Source: Diadema setosum (Eukaryota > Echinodermata > Echinoidea > Diadematoida > Diadematidae). Taken from it: a DNA stretch of 64,000 nucleotides. The position numbers and the translations under genes were made by a program. Below are positions 1 to 13,053 of the stretch, piece by piece (within the stretch, counting starts at the first letter, position 1; every line of letters begins with the position of its first letter). The notes below the pieces were generated by a model that did no database searches, was not told where the DNA came from, and saw only the letters and a program-made list of their open reading frames with translations. The stretch is taken from NCBI RefSeq assembly GCF_964275005.1, contig NC_092705.1:14879885-14943884 (forward strand), in the 5' to 3' direction.

Positions 1-1265
1 TATCAGAGGGGAGGATACCAGAGGCAGAGATAGGAGAAAAGCAAAATGAAACTACAATATTAGGCAAGGTCATCAAGATCCATTGTGTGCCCGGAAGAAT
101 GACGGTAATGGAAAAAAAACAAAACAACAACAACACACACTCAAAAAAACTTGCACTCCACATTGCTGGGCCAATCCAGATATAAAGAACTCACAGTGCA
201 GAAACAGGATATAATTTGATGGTCTGCTACTGTTCACACAATGCTCCCTAGACTGGACGCAGTGGTCTGTTATGCATGTTGTGTACAGATTTCAGCCGTC
301 TGTCTTCCAGTTTTTGCCACTTCTCTCAAGTTGAGTGTGTTGTGTGTGGGAACGAGCAGGACATTTATCTGATTAGTTTCTGAAGAGTTAGTACTTACCA
401 CTGTAAAAGATCTGTGCATTTTGCAGATCTTTTACACAGGTTGAAATTGTTGTGATTTGGACAACGTGCCCCTGTCAATTCGATCACCATGCCTGCATCG
501 GGATACACAGGAGCTCTCTTTGATTTCTTGAGGCGAGGTGAGATACAACTTTGCTGCACAAAGATAATTGGATGCTGGTGGTTGACAGCCAGATTTTAAT
601 CGTGTGATTGTTGTGTTGTGACAACACAGGTGACAATATGATAGGCGCTTTTTATATTGTTTAATGTTCCATACTAGTGGGCTAGCCTTTAGACCAGACC
701 CATAGTTATGTTTTTGTAGATTAATTTGAAGCAACTGTGCTGTACGTATATTAAGTAGAGACAAATTTGAGAAACCAAAACAAAACAAAAACAAAAACTT
801 TCAAAATATTCCTTTTACTAATTTCAGGCAAGCCCAAGGGATCATTACCTTTACATCAGAAGCACAAACAGAGAGACAGCGCATCGGTCATTAGTCTTTG
901 TGACTTGTTTCTTTTCCATTCAGTGTTGAGTAGGGCTTATACAAATTGTAATTGCTTTCTAAAACTATCTCGGTCTAAACTGCAATTTCCATTGTGAGGT
1001 TTAAAGTGAAGTCGAGTGGTTGTTGGCAGTACTTGACAGAAGTAGTTGTGGAATATTCCACAGCATTGTTGGGCTTGATTGTTTCTAGGAATGAATGCCA
1101 TGATTGTTACTCCTTGGCATGAGTTCTTGTTGGCCTTCACCCATATGAATGATATGTTATGACATGCATCCATTGTGATGATTGATGTATTACTACATAA
1201 ATCATGTTTGGTTACTAAGTGAGCAATGTGTGTGGCATGACATTGTGGGGGAGGGGGTTGTTTAA

Positions 1266-1677
1266 AGCGGCATTCCAGACGATTTTCATAGTTTCACATC
1301 ATGTATTATAAACCTTAAACTACAGTAATTACACTGAACAGTATTGATGACATACAGTAGGAGCCTCACATATTTCAGAAACGTAGCAGTGTAATTCCAT
1401 TAATACTGCTTGCGTAATTAACAAGTTCACCTACAAATCTATGCACGCCTTCTTCTTTTGTTCTGCTCCCTTGAGCCTCAACTTACGCATTCTTATGGTG
1501 AGGCTGACATGTCATCATCCTGCAAGCTGTAGTTCATTGCAATTTGTTATAAATTTTGAAAACATTCTTATTCCTCATCCCAGTCATTAAAGTTCTGAAA
1601 TTCTGTACTCAGTATAGATAAAGTGATTAATGGAATGTTCACATGTAAAAGTCTAAAAAATCATCCGGAGGTCTCCT
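1266..1677. mobile_element. Possible TTAA-flanked foldback element
   Basis: The two ends are imperfect inverted copies: the left end starts AGCGGCATTCCAGACGATTTT and the right end finishes ATCCGGAGGTCTCCT. Both are bordered by TTAA (1262-1265 and 1678-1681), the target duplication used by piggyBac and Kolobok transposons. No coding capacity is seen. The inverted repeats are diverged, so this is an old MITE if it is one at all; chance TTAA is common in AT-rich DNA. Confidence 0.35.
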
Positions 1678-4600
1678 TTAAGGGAGCAGATTTACAGTGA
1701 TAAATTTATGGCACATCTAGCAGATGTATCAGTGTCTCGAAATAAGATTATTCTGTGAAATCATAATAGATTTTTTTACTTTTACATGATCATGTTACTG
1801 TTAGTTTCATTTCATAGTTGTCTCAATAAAGGCATAATGTAATCTTTTGGAGCATGTTTGATATACAGGCAAAATGTGCATGTCCTTGAGTTGCATTATC
1901 AAAAACAATCATCGTCACTACAAATATTAGTCATCACATCTTGTATGTATGTTTATGCCTCGGTTTTGAGCTGTGTTGTGGTGTGTTTGTTTCATGTGCC
2001 TAATGGCTCACCCTATTAAAGCCAGGTGAATTCACCCAAATGATGTGTAGATTCAGTGAATGTAGAAATGTTAGCAGAACACTTTAATGGAGTTTGAGGA
2101 AAGAGGAAAGTGGAGCATTCTGTTTGAAAGTTGCAATTTTGGAAGTGCATTGGTTAAATCTATGATGTACCATCAATGCTGAATAAAAAGGCTATGACAG
2201 TTCCCCATATCACAGTTAGTAAAACAACATAAATAAGTTTAAGAAAATTTCACATAGACATGTGTACAGGTGTATATTTTCACATTTCTAGCAGAATGAA
2301 TGAGCATGTTACTTATTGCTTTTAGAAGGCAAGGGAAATTACAGTTGTACATTACCTTTAACTCATAGCAACAACACGATAAAGGAAAATTTGCATATAA
2401 ATCAAAGAATTTATTTTTTTTATTTTTTATAATAGTGCGGATTAATCATTATAGGGCTACTAATGTAGGTACCAATGATGAAGTCAACTACTTGCATTGT
2501 ACATGTTGTAGTGCATGCTTGATTATTTGTTTGTTCGTGTTTTTGTTTATTTAAGCGACTATTAAATTTCATTGTTTTTCCCGGATCCTTGTCATACATG
2601 CAGTATAGTTTGCTTTGAAGTATTCAAAAATATTGAACATCAAAAATATGTGTGTTTTTTTTTTTAATCTACAGTGTATTTGCAGATGTTTGATCTCATA
2701 ACATATGGCCCAGTTTGATATACATTATATATGATCACCAAATCTTCATGATTTTTTTTTTTATTTTTAAAGCAGAGTACAATATCTTTAACCTCAGTGT
2801 ACAGTATAGTGAAATGATACGTGTACAGTCGTGTATGTGTAACATTTCAATGATAAATGAATTTGTTTTGTCACATGACATAAGTTAAAATGTGTGAATT
2901 TTCCCTACTGAAGCACCATTCTCCCAATCGGGAAGAAAAAAAAATTACTTTTCTTTCATCTGTTCAGTTACATTTTATTTCTTTTTTAAGTGTGAAAGTT
3001 TGTATCCCCTTTTATCGATGGACATTGTCACATACAATGAACTGACAAAAATGGTACACAGATGATGGAAATATTGCAATGCCTTCAAAATACGCATTGC
3101 CGTTATTTTCTCATGCATATTTACGACAAGTTGAAAATACTGCCCAGAATACTCTCCTGTCTTATGGTTTATGTCACTTTAATGTTCTACCCTTTCTATT
3201 CACACCGTGAAATATATCAGTATTTCTCTGCATTTGCACTCAAGTTTTATTGATACTTTGAATATAAATGACACTTCTTATAATTCACTGTAATGTGTCA
3301 TTTCATAAAAAGCGAGTTAATTCCCTTGAAACTAATATGTACAGTGTAAGTTCAGCCAGGACTTTGAATTTGTGTTATCAGTAGGCTGTGCATGTCAGTT
3401 CCAGGATTGATGACTGCCAGTTTCCCCTAATTTTGCTGCTGTCATGCTGTTTGTTTGGAGCTCGAAGGTTTTCATCTAACGTCAGTGGTGTTCTTCCTTG
3501 CAAGGGAAACCAGTTTTGTTTGTCTATATAACAGCTACAACTGTTGTACAAGTAGGCATGGTAAAAAAAGATGAGTTTGCTTGATTTTGCTTTAATGTTT
3601 ATATTACTGTTTTGTGTGGTTTGTTTTGACATGAGGAATGACGAACACATGTAGCACCACCTTACCACTTCTTCTCTGATACTTCAACCAACTTTAGAAG
3701 GCCAGCTACACAACTCGTATTGAAACAGCTCCAACATCTGTGCATTTAAAGCAGTGTCTACACACCTGCATGCTCAAATATTGTAGCCTGACATGACTGT
3801 TACTGCATGTTTGTAGAATTGTACGTACACTTGTACATCCATAATGGCTGACAAGATTACTGTTTGCTGTTGAATACTGAGTTCATAGCCTACAATGTAT
3901 GAAATGCTGCTCCAGTGGGGCATCCTTTGTTAATAGTGTTTTGTTAAGGTGATGTACATGTATATGTACATTGTATACCAGACATTGAAAGTTATGAATC
4001 ATGCATTTCATATGCTTGGTGTTGTTCATTGGGAAAGCTTCCAGCAAGCTATCTACGGTTGTACAGTATATGGGTTTGTCACAGTAACTTGGCATGAATG
4101 CTCAATGCTCTTAAAAGCTTTCCATTTCCTATGCAATTCCCACTTTAAAAGGGCAAGAGAAGTTCATAATTTAGCATTTGCTGAAGTAGTGAAGTGGGTC
4201 CATTGTAAATACTGTAGTTGCAGAATACAGTAGTTTTGCTAAAAATTTTGTTTTACATTTATGGCATACATTGTGTGGCAAGCCTCAGAGAGGGGGCCTT
4301 TGGAGACCCATCCAAACTGTTTGGAACTTTATATGCCTTTAGATTACCAAATTATACTATAAGTGTTCAGCAGCGAAGATTACAGACAATCGGAGATCTG
4401 TTCAAAAAAAAAAAAAAAAAAAAGGAAGAAAGAAAAGCTTGGCAGATTCAGTTTACATTAGAACAGGTCAAGAAAATTATGCGATCTCATTTGTCGAGAG
4501 CTGAGTGTTGATTTTTACTGGCTGCATGTTGCCTCACTGATGAGAGCCACTTTAAACATGTTTCCATGCACTTGTAGCAAAAGTTGGTGCATTACACAAG

Positions 4601-5600
4601 CATTCGTGCGCTCATAGAGAAACGGCTATTGGCTAGCTAACCATGCATCCAGTAACTGGATGCGAGGCTTGAAGTACTGGATGCATGGTCTTGTGTACAG
4701 AGCCAAAAGGAAACTGCATCCTGTAGCTTTGCCATCAGGTTACATGAATATTAAAAAAAGAAAGAAAAAAAAAGATGGAATTTCTGGCATGAAAAGAAGA
4801 AGAAGAAATTGTCCCCTATTCTACAAAATAGATAGTGCATGTCTTTCTGTACGTCAGTTGGAATAGTGTACAATATGTGCGGTAACTATGGAATCCAGTC
4901 ATGGGATAAACATTCCATAGTTACCTGTACGTTCGTTATACACACAATTCCTACTGATGCTCTCAGACCTGTGCCTCATTTCTGTATGGATGGTTGCTGG
5001 ATGAATCGAACAATTCCATTGGTGGAAGTGAATTATTTAGTTACTGAATTATACAGCAGGAGTGGTGTGTGGATAGATTTTTCTTGGGCTCATAGATAGT
5101 GTGCACTCCAGTTATAACACTCAGACATGGTTATAACAGTACAAATTCAGATCTCAATACTATTATCTTTACTGACTTTATGCCCATACCTTCATATTAC
5201 TTTACCGGGTCAACTGAAACAAAGCTATAATGTAACATAGAAACCTTGCCAGTTCTGAGGACTTTGTTATAATGGAAGTTGCCTGTTGTGGTCAAACCTG
5301 CTGATCCCAAGCCCTATCACTGACGTGTCCACGATAACAGCTACAGTGTAGAGGGCCATTGAAAAGCAGTCTATGGAAGGGGAACGATTGCAGAGACTGA
5401 GTGTGTTCACACCTGACTCACGGTATGATGGTTTTCAGGAAATCAGACTTGTCCTGTTGACGTCTTTCGTAATACCCTAATATGCTTTGAACAGAGCTGC
5501 CTAATCTTCCTGATTCTGCACGGAAGGCTCTCTGTAAAAAGCAAACAAAGCAAACAACAACAATATTTTGCCAATTTAGAAATACCTATGATACATGTAA

Positions 5601-5633
5601 CCCCCCCCCCCCCCCAAAAAAAAAAAAAAAAAA
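5601..5633. repeat. Homopolymer C15-A18 tract
   Basis: A run of 15 C is followed directly by 18 A. It is low complexity, and its length is unreliable in sequencing. Confidence 0.9.
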
Positions 5634-5989
5634 TTGTGATTAACTTTTATGAGTTGAAATACACTAAAATCGGTATTTTCCTCGTTGCTAAATATTGGAA
5701 CCTTTCAGATTTTGATGTGTAAATGTAAGCCGCCAAGACACAGTACAACTGTACAGGTACCAGTACCAAGTACACTTTTCACTGTAGAGCAGCTGAGGTG
5801 TTCATCTCCCTTTGGGCTCACCCCTCCCACTAAGCAGTTGTTAGTGTAATTCTTAGCTATATACCATAAATGGATTACCAAAAATAAGAATTCCCCACTC
5901 TGATTGAAAGTGATGTAAAACATCTCCTTTGCCAGGAGTCATCTTTGAGCTGCCTCTGTAGAGTACAATAGGGACTTAAAGATTTCGTG

Positions 5990-6175
5990 TCCAGAACGTG
6001 GAGATGACGTGATGATGTCATTTCATGATACTGCACATGCTCCAGGTTCTCTGGCACGTCCACCGCCAGAATTGAGAGCGCGTCCTCGAAGGATTTCACG
6101 TCCTCCAAGATAGTGAACGGGAGTGACGATGGCAGCGTGTGGAGCGTGTATTTGGCATGACGATTATGACGTCAC
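5990..6175. promoter_or_regulatory. GC-richer patch with CRE-like palindrome
   Basis: This is a locally GC-rich, CpG-containing stretch in AT-rich surroundings. It contains the full CRE palindrome TGACGTCA at 6167-6174 and a nearby ATGACGTGATGATGTCAT at about 6004-6021. CREB/ATF proteins bind TGACGTCA. The minus strand also stays open across the patch with a coding-like composition (TILEDVKSFEDALSILAV, then more), but I recognise no family and see no well-placed splice sites. It may be an enhancer, an alternative promoter, or an antisense exon; evidence is weak. Confidence 0.25.
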
Positions 6176-7557
6176 CACATCTGTCGACTCATACTCACCG
6201 TTGACTGAAATCTGAAATGGTTTTACTCTGGTGTCGAGAGGAGTTACTGAGAACGTTGGCTTGCACTTTCAAGTGGCCGTAACACCGTCATGTCCACACA
6301 ATTATGTGATGTGGTAATCCCCCAACACATACAAACGTACATGTAGTCTTTTCATCATTGATTTTTGTGTGTGTGTTTTTTTTTATAAATATGATGTTCA
6401 TGAAAGAATACCATGATACATTTACCATACATGTAAGGTTGTTACAAGGAAAATAAGCTTGTGTATTCCAACTGTGTGTGAATGTGCACATCCTACATGT
6501 ATGTACAAGTTGTGTAATATTATTGTCAAGTATTTATGGTTGATAAATTTGGGAATCCCCTTTGCCCACTGTCAAAGCCTTGCATGTTTACTTTGCAAAG
6601 ACCTTTGAAAAGACCCATCCTGGTCTTGCCTTGTTTACTTCTGAGGTTTTGAAAACTTTTGTGGTACTTGTTTGCTCTTGGTGTGCATGCTTTTGTATTT
6701 GTGTAACATGAAACTTGGAAGTCGGGCTGTAGCATGTGCAAGGAATGATGGGTTGTGTTAAGTGATTGATTGTATTCAGTGTAATCGGCATGCACGGAAG
6801 CACTTAACTGGCATTCAAGAAGAGCTTGACTTTTTGAACTTTTTAAATGGTTGCCAGTATCTACATGTAGGAACCATCCATGAATGACTGAAAGCAAGTT
6901 TAACAAGTGGCACACATTTCTTTTTGTTGATAATGCTTTAAATAGCCATTTCAGGACATGGCAAAAGGAAGAAATTTTATAAATGAAATAAAAATATTTG
7001 ATTTTATGAATAAAATATTTCTATATCACTTGCTTTGAAGGGGTATTGAGGGGTATTGTGACAAGAGTTACGTATTTTGAACAGGCAATTGCCAATTCAT
7101 TTTAATTGCCCTACATTTAGGTTCAGTTGCCCTTGGCAAGTGGGTTTATGGTGCTCTGCAGCTCAGAAAAATGTTCACATTGATTTTAGAACAAGGTCAG
7201 AGGACATTTCACAAGGGGCCAAGGAAAATTTGTCATCATACAGCTGTAGCTCCTTTTACAAAGTACAGCTGTACAGTTTAAGTATTGGCTGGACAAGTGG
7301 GGCATATGAAAATTGCACGGCTGTGTATTGTGAGAAGAAAACACTGATTGGCAGACACATGCTACACATGGGCCACTTCCTCAATAGCTGGATGCCACCT
7401 GCCTGCTTCCTACCCCCCTCCCTACCTCATTCTGCCCCCACCCTGAGGGAAGTGATTGGCTCTGGCTGGCGCTAGAACTGATATACCACAGTGACACATT
7501 TCCATCGTACGCAATAAGCTGTTGCGCTAATTGCGCAGCAGCGCTACAAAAGCATTG

Positions 7558-7691
7558 GGTTGTGTATGTGTGTATGTACAGTTGTATGTGTGTGTATGTG
7601 TGTGTGTATGAGAGAGAAAGTGAAAGATGAAACAGAGGGCGGGGGGGGGGGGGGAGAGAGAAGGAGAGAGAGTTAGAAAGAGAGAGAGAGA
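7558..7691. repeat. Compound TG / G-run / GA microsatellite
   Basis: An interrupted TG/TATG repeat passes into a G14 run and then into GA repeats. Reading frames across it are low-complexity artefacts. Confidence 0.9.
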
Positions 7692-9048
7692 TCTTGCACA
7701 GTGGCATTGACTTGGTGTACTGCAATGAATGTGCTTTACATCACTGAGCCAAGGAGGTGCACTTGAAGTACACCACATAACACACATCTGAATGAGCTCG
7801 CTCCATGTGCTTGTTGTTGCAAAATTGCCTGTGTTGTCGGTTGTGTAAAAGTGGCGGATTTTGGAGAGTTAACCCTTTAAACATAGGGATGCATCACTCG
7901 TCTGCTGCAGTGATGTGGAATTCCATAGAGTAGGAGTGAGTTATGTAGCCGGATCCTCTACGTGTACAAGGCGTGGACAACTCTGTTGTAATCACTGGCA
8001 GTTACGAAGTGCATGATGTTGCTACTGGTTGTGTTCTTGAGAGAATGAGCACTGCCTGCTAGTCCCATGTGGTAGCAAGGGATGAACAAGATCTGGCTTT
8101 CCACTCCCTGTGAACCTGTTCCATAACCAGGGAGTCAAACACCGAGATTACGTACAGATAGCAAGGCCAAATTCCGTACTCGTGCCTTCAATATAATGAA
8201 GTGAGCTCCTGGTTGTTAGATTTGTAATCTCTTTTGTCGCCTTTTGGAAGTATTTTGCCTTCTTTCGTTTGTTTGATGCGTATGTTCCTGCCGGCCTGAA
8301 ATGTTAGAGCAGTACCTGGATGTTATACAGGAAATAGCATGTGTTGAAAGACTTCTGTGCCCCACTTTTTTTTTTTTGTATGGACTACGGCTACATTAGT
8401 TGGCTTCATTGTGAAGAACACCGGAAAGCTTGGACTGACCACTTGATGACGTCACTGCCCGAAGGGGGATCCACTGACTTCTTCATTCAAGTACTTCTAC
8501 TTTCTACTCCTCATTTCGCTAGTTCATTTCTGACATTCTGGTTGTGACGACTTCCGTGAAGGATGGTTGTTTAATTGTCAAGTGCTTCCATTAGCACAGC
8601 AGAATGTTCGACATAAACGGCAAGTATAGTCATTAGGAGAGGGCTTACTGATATCCGACCGTTGTAAAAGACACATGATATGTATGTGATACTGTACTCA
8701 AAATGGCAGGTGATTTCAATGTGTGTTAACACGACTGATGGGTGATAGTGACAGCAGATTTGCCTTTACAATGTTTCAATCTCCAGTCTATGTTTACTAC
8801 ATGACTGCTGTGAATGGGAATGCTTTATTTCTTTTCAATAGAATGATGTCAGGGTGCAGAATGTTATACACTGAACATTTCTGTTTTTATAACTTTCTTA
8901 TCTAATGATGGATGCACCAAAACTTTAAAAATTCCTTCTTTTTTGGGGGACAAAATAAGTAGGCATGGATGATATTCTCTTTTGACAAAGATAGCACGTA
9001 AACATTGTAGGTAAATTATTTTCAATATTCACGTTTTGTATAAAACAC

Positions 9049-9135
9049 TTTGATGCCTAGCCCTGTGTTTGGATTCTTTGGCTTTGAAAATAATTTTCAA
9101 AGCCAAAGAATCCAAACACAGGGCTAGGCATCAAA
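9049..9135. repeat. Perfect 87-bp palindrome
   Basis: Two 43-nt arms are exact reverse complements around the single base at 9092. The left arm starts TTTGATGCCTAGCC and the right arm ends GGCTAGGCATCAAA. There is no loop to speak of, so it could extrude as a cruciform or form a long RNA hairpin. No target duplication or transposon end is evident, and it overlaps no gene. A fold-back assembly artefact is also possible. Confidence 0.9.
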
Positions 9136-9565
9136 TATAATATTTTTGCATTATGAAGTTTTTCAATCTTTTAAGCTTTGGCACAGATACTTCAATACTA
9201 TATTGAACTGATGTCATTGATGGAAGGGAAATGAGAAAGTCGATAGGTGAATTGTGGTATCATTTAAAATGACCAGTTGTGAAGCATGCCTTCCTACAGT
9301 GCAGTGGAAACTTGTGCAGTGGACTCATCTCACATACATTGTTTATTGCAGTATTCCCCTGGTAAAACTTGGTCATTACAGAACACATTATTGGCATCTG
9401 CACTGTTTACTGTACATAATAAAGTTAATAGTCAATATATTTACATTTTAATTCTAGATTGCTTCTTAATGGATGGACAAGTTGTGATATTCCTCGCCAC
9501 TCTATCCCCAAAGTTTCTAGGCTTTCCTGTAAGATGGGAAGATGTTTTATACTTGTTTTCCTTCC

Positions 9566-9597
9566 GTGTGTGTGTGTGTGTGTGTGTTTGTGTGTTT
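9566..9597. repeat. TG microsatellite
   Basis: A TG dinucleotide repeat with one TTG interruption. Confidence 0.9.
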
Positions 9598-10200
9598 AAC
9601 TTGCCTTTACCTTCATTTATTTCATATGCCTTTGGTGTGAATGCAAAGCATCCACTCTCAGGAGAAGATACATGTCATACACCCCTTTCTTACTTTGAGA
9701 AACAGTCATAGTGCATGATCTACTTCAGGTGGTATGCATTACACCCGTCCCTTTTCACATTGTAGGAATTTGTGCGTCCTCTTCCCTGAAAAAGGCAGAT
9801 ATATTGTTACAGGTGCACAATGTATGATTCATCCCTTGGCTAGGAGATGAATGTCATTCTCAATGGCTTACATACGCACAAATTAATGTCGCGCACAAAG
9901 GAATGGGGGATTATTCACTGACACGACTGTAGTATCAGTGTCATTGCGGCATTGATTACAGCTTGAAATAGTGGCATCCTTAGTCATGTCTTTAGTCATA
10001 TGCAGAGAGAGACATAAATGCCACTTGTTGTACACTTGTAGATAACTAATTTCTGCTGATAGATTGCCTTACGAAGCCCATCATAATTGCGTTTTCTCTG
10101 TGGTGATTATTAATAACTTTGTGATTACCTGTGGTATTGCCATTGGTAAGGGAGGGTCTGTGAGTGTTTAAGTAGAAGATAACTTCTGGAGGAGAACTAA

Positions 10201-10373
10201 CAATAAGTAGCAATGCCACAAAAATCAGGTGTGTCTACAGGTGTATGTGTGTGTTTGTGTGTCTTAATTCTGTGTAGCAGGGCATACAATAAGTAGCAAT
10301 GTCACAAATATCGGGTGTGTCTACAAACAGTGTATGTGTTTGTTTGTGTGTCTTAATTCTATACAGCAGGGCA
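10201..10373. repeat. Tandem duplication, period 86 bp
   Basis: Two adjacent copies begin CAATAAGTAGCAATG (10201 and 10287) and each ends near AGCAGGGCAT. They share the run GTGTGTCTTAATTCT and differ at scattered positions and by small indels in a TG-rich stretch. No coding role is seen. Confidence 0.8.
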
Positions 10374-11042
10374 TAAATAATTGTAGCTCCTTTCTGTTGT
10401 GTGTCGTTGTGGCATATTTTTAGAGACTTGTAAATGCCAATGCATGACACATGTCACTGTCATCTGGAGCAATGAACATGCTAGCATCGTAAGATAAAGT
10501 CAAATAGGTCCCAGAAGCTACATTGCTGTGGTTTGTGCCACATCTTGTTTCCAAAAAAAATTCAAGTGGCTTCAGTTATAAGCCAGTTTACCTCGACCCA
10601 AGCCAAGAACATTTTCTGAGTGACGTTCATGGAAGCTTCTCTTACATGTGCAACAGATGCAAAACACTTTATACTGTAGGTGTACCATTCATTTGCAGTT
10701 ACATGCACACCAAGATAAGTAAAGACAATGACGGCTTATGAAAGCTGCTCACAGTGTGTAGATATAATACACCTCACTTTCACTCGAGTCGCTCTACTCC
10801 CTTTCAGGGGAGTGTTGAGAGCCTGGTGCATTCCATATTTTATAAGTGTGGTTTGTTCCCTGGGAAAAGATGCTAAGAGGAACCGCATGAATTTGTGATG
10901 GTTGGCAACCTGTCGTGGCATAAACCTGGCATACTGCTAGCCTTAATCCTGTAAATGTTCGCCAGTATGCTTTGATGGCTGGAATGGAGGATGTATGTTA
11001 GCTGCTACCAGATTGTATATGATGCCAGGCACACAGAATTCT

Positions 11043-11060
11043 CCCCCCCCCCCCCCCCCC
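11043..11060. repeat. C18 homopolymer
   Basis: An 18-base C run about 420 bp upstream of the Nck acceptor site. Confidence 0.9.
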
Positions 11061-11483
11061 CACCCAAGAGTTATTTTTCAGATTGATTCTCTCTTGCTGA
11101 ATTACAACATATGGACTGCTGTTGCAATACATTGAACACAATATATGCTTGGAGTCAATGGAGACTGTTCTTTCTTTTGTTGTCAGTCATTTCTTCCTGT
11201 GATTTCAATAACTGGTAGCTGTAGTTCATCAGAAGATGTTGCATATTAAAGAATTCATTATAAGCAGTCTTGCCCAAATAGTGATCTTGGACATACCAGT
11301 GGATTTCAAGCAGGCTGAATTCAAGCTCCGCATATGTGAAACAAAAATGATTACAGGAATACATACATTAGATACAATTAGACAGTCACTTTGACATTCA
11401 GTGTACATGCAGTGGTATAATGCTGTTACTGTATAATGCGGCTGATTTTAACGGAAGTGTCTGATTTTTATCTCACTGCAGAG

Positions 11484-13053
11484 ATGACGGAGGAGGAGGC
11501 CGTGCTGGTAGTCGCCAAGTGGGACTATGACTCCAAGCAGGACGAGGAGCTCAGCATCAAACGTAACGAGAAGCTCCGACTCATCGATGACTCCCGATCA
11601 TGGTGGAAGGTCAAGAAACTGACTGGCAATGGCCAGTGTGGCTATGTCCCCTCAAATTACGTGAAGAGGGACAAGCTAGGCTTTGTGGAGCGAATCCGAA
11701 AGGGCATATCGGGGAAGCGCGGCGGCCGGCCGACCAATCCACCCATGCCGCAGTCCCCCGCGGAGAACTTGCAGCCGCACAACGCGGTCCACCCCGGTGA
11801 TAACTCGTTTTCGCAGCTAGCGCAGGTCATTTTTCAGTACAAGGCAGCTCAGGATGACGAACTTAACCTGAACAAGGGGGACATGGTTAATGTGCTAGAG
11901 AAGTCCGGCGACGGCTGGTGGCGCGGTGAGTGCAACGGTGAAAGCGGGTGGTTCCCGTCAAACTATGTGAGCGAGAAAGACACAAGCTTGCCCAACAGTC
12001 AGATCTCATTAGGTAGTTCCAAGGGTGAGGAGAGCTACGTTCCAGAGGACTTTGTTCAAGGTGTGAGGACTCTGTACGCCTTCAAAGGGCGCAATGACGA
12101 GGAATTGAACTTTGAGAGTGGTGAGGCTCTGGATATCATCTCCAATTCCTCGGACGACCTCGACTGGTGGAAGGCTCGCAACAAGCACGGGCAGATAGGA
12201 CTAGTGCCCCGCAATTATGTGGAGGTGGTGCCCAATGCCGCCCCCGTCTTTAAGCAGATGTTCATCGAGGACGCCGTGCCAAAGCCTCCCGACCTGCCGC
12301 GAGACAACAACATGGTCCCTTCGGTGGGGCTCCTCGACAGGGATTGGTTTCATGGAAGGATAACGCGGCAGGAGTCGGAGAAGGTGCTCCACTGCCAGGG
12401 AGAGAGCGGTCTTTTCCTTATCCGAGAAAGTGAAACGATGGTAAGTCTCTCTGGTAAAAACAGCTAATTTTAGAAAAATCTTAACAATCTCTCTCTGTCA
12501 GCTCATTGGTGCATTGGAAAATGCCAGTAATGTCTTCTATTTGGTAAGGTGATTTGGAGGTTGAAGTTTTTGAGCACTTTGTTGATTAGCATCAATCAGA
12601 TGTGCTTTTGTGGGATAAACAAACAAAATAGTAAAGAACAAACATGCAGCAAGATTGCAGATGTAAATCCCTGACCTCGCATGGTTTCAGGTTTAAGAAT
12701 TTCTTTGTGGAAGTAGTTTAATTGAAAGTGAAAGAATGCTTGTTTTGTGCTGAACCCAGAATGGACACAGTAAACACATTATTTCGTATCATTTTATTTC
12801 TCCTTGGATGTACTTGAGATAGTATTTAAATATCTTGTTTTCTCTGCAGCCTGGGGATTTTGCTGTATCGGTCAAAGCCCCGGATAGAGTGAAGCATTTC
12901 AAGGTTACGCAGACAGACAAGAAATACTGCATCGGACAGCGCAAGTTTGATACATTAGATGAACTGGTTGACCACTACAAGCGCTCGCCAATCTTCAGCT
13001 CGGACGACGGTATGCTGAAACTTTATCTGACACGTCCTATCCCGGTAGATTAA
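11484..13053 (+). CDS. NCK: Nck-type SH2/SH3 adaptor protein (two coding exons)
   Basis: Exons 11484-12440 and 12850-13053 give 386 aa; human NCK1/2 are about 380. Known family role: a cytoplasmic adaptor that binds phosphotyrosine on receptors and docking proteins through its SH2 domain and passes the signal through SH3 domains to WASP/WIP, PAK and actin regulators. Seen here: SH3-1 about residues 6-61 (AKWDY, SWWKV, PSNYV), SH3-2 about 112-164 (DGWWRG, PSNYV), SH3-3 about 192-249 (LYAF, DWWKAR, VPRNYV), and SH2 from about 288 (DWFHGRITR, then FLIRESE with the phosphotyrosine-binding Arg). Exon 1 ends in phase 0 at GTAAGT; exon 2 follows CTCTGCAG and resumes [10 protein letters not shown], ending in TRPIPVD. 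The ATG at 11484 is chosen because it lies two bases after an AG acceptor and starts the Nck-like [15 protein letters not shown]; the upstream in-frame ATG at 11436 would be intronic. NCK1 and NCK2 arose within vertebrates, so a single pro-orthologue is expected. Confidence 0.95.

Larger units (their letters stand above)
1..11483. other. Non-coding DNA upstream of the Nck start codon
   Basis: I found no convincing host coding exon in this 11.5 kb. A polypyrimidine tract and AG just before 11482 mark a splice acceptor ahead of the Nck ATG, so at least the right part should be a 5' intron of that gene. The promoter and first non-coding exon may lie here or left of the window. Listed separately are a TTAA-flanked foldback candidate, simple repeats, a perfect palindrome, an 86-bp duplication and a GC-richer patch near 6 kb. 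The remainder is AT-rich DNA in which I see nothing definable. Confidence 0.6.

Noticed and set aside
432-1173. Open frames of 76-120 codons near the left end
   Set aside because: Overlapping frames on both strands with no family motif, no splice context and biased composition; chance in AT-rich DNA.
7381-7787. Minus-strand frames rich in Ser/Leu/Thr/His
   Set aside because: They are translations of the TG/GA/G microsatellite.
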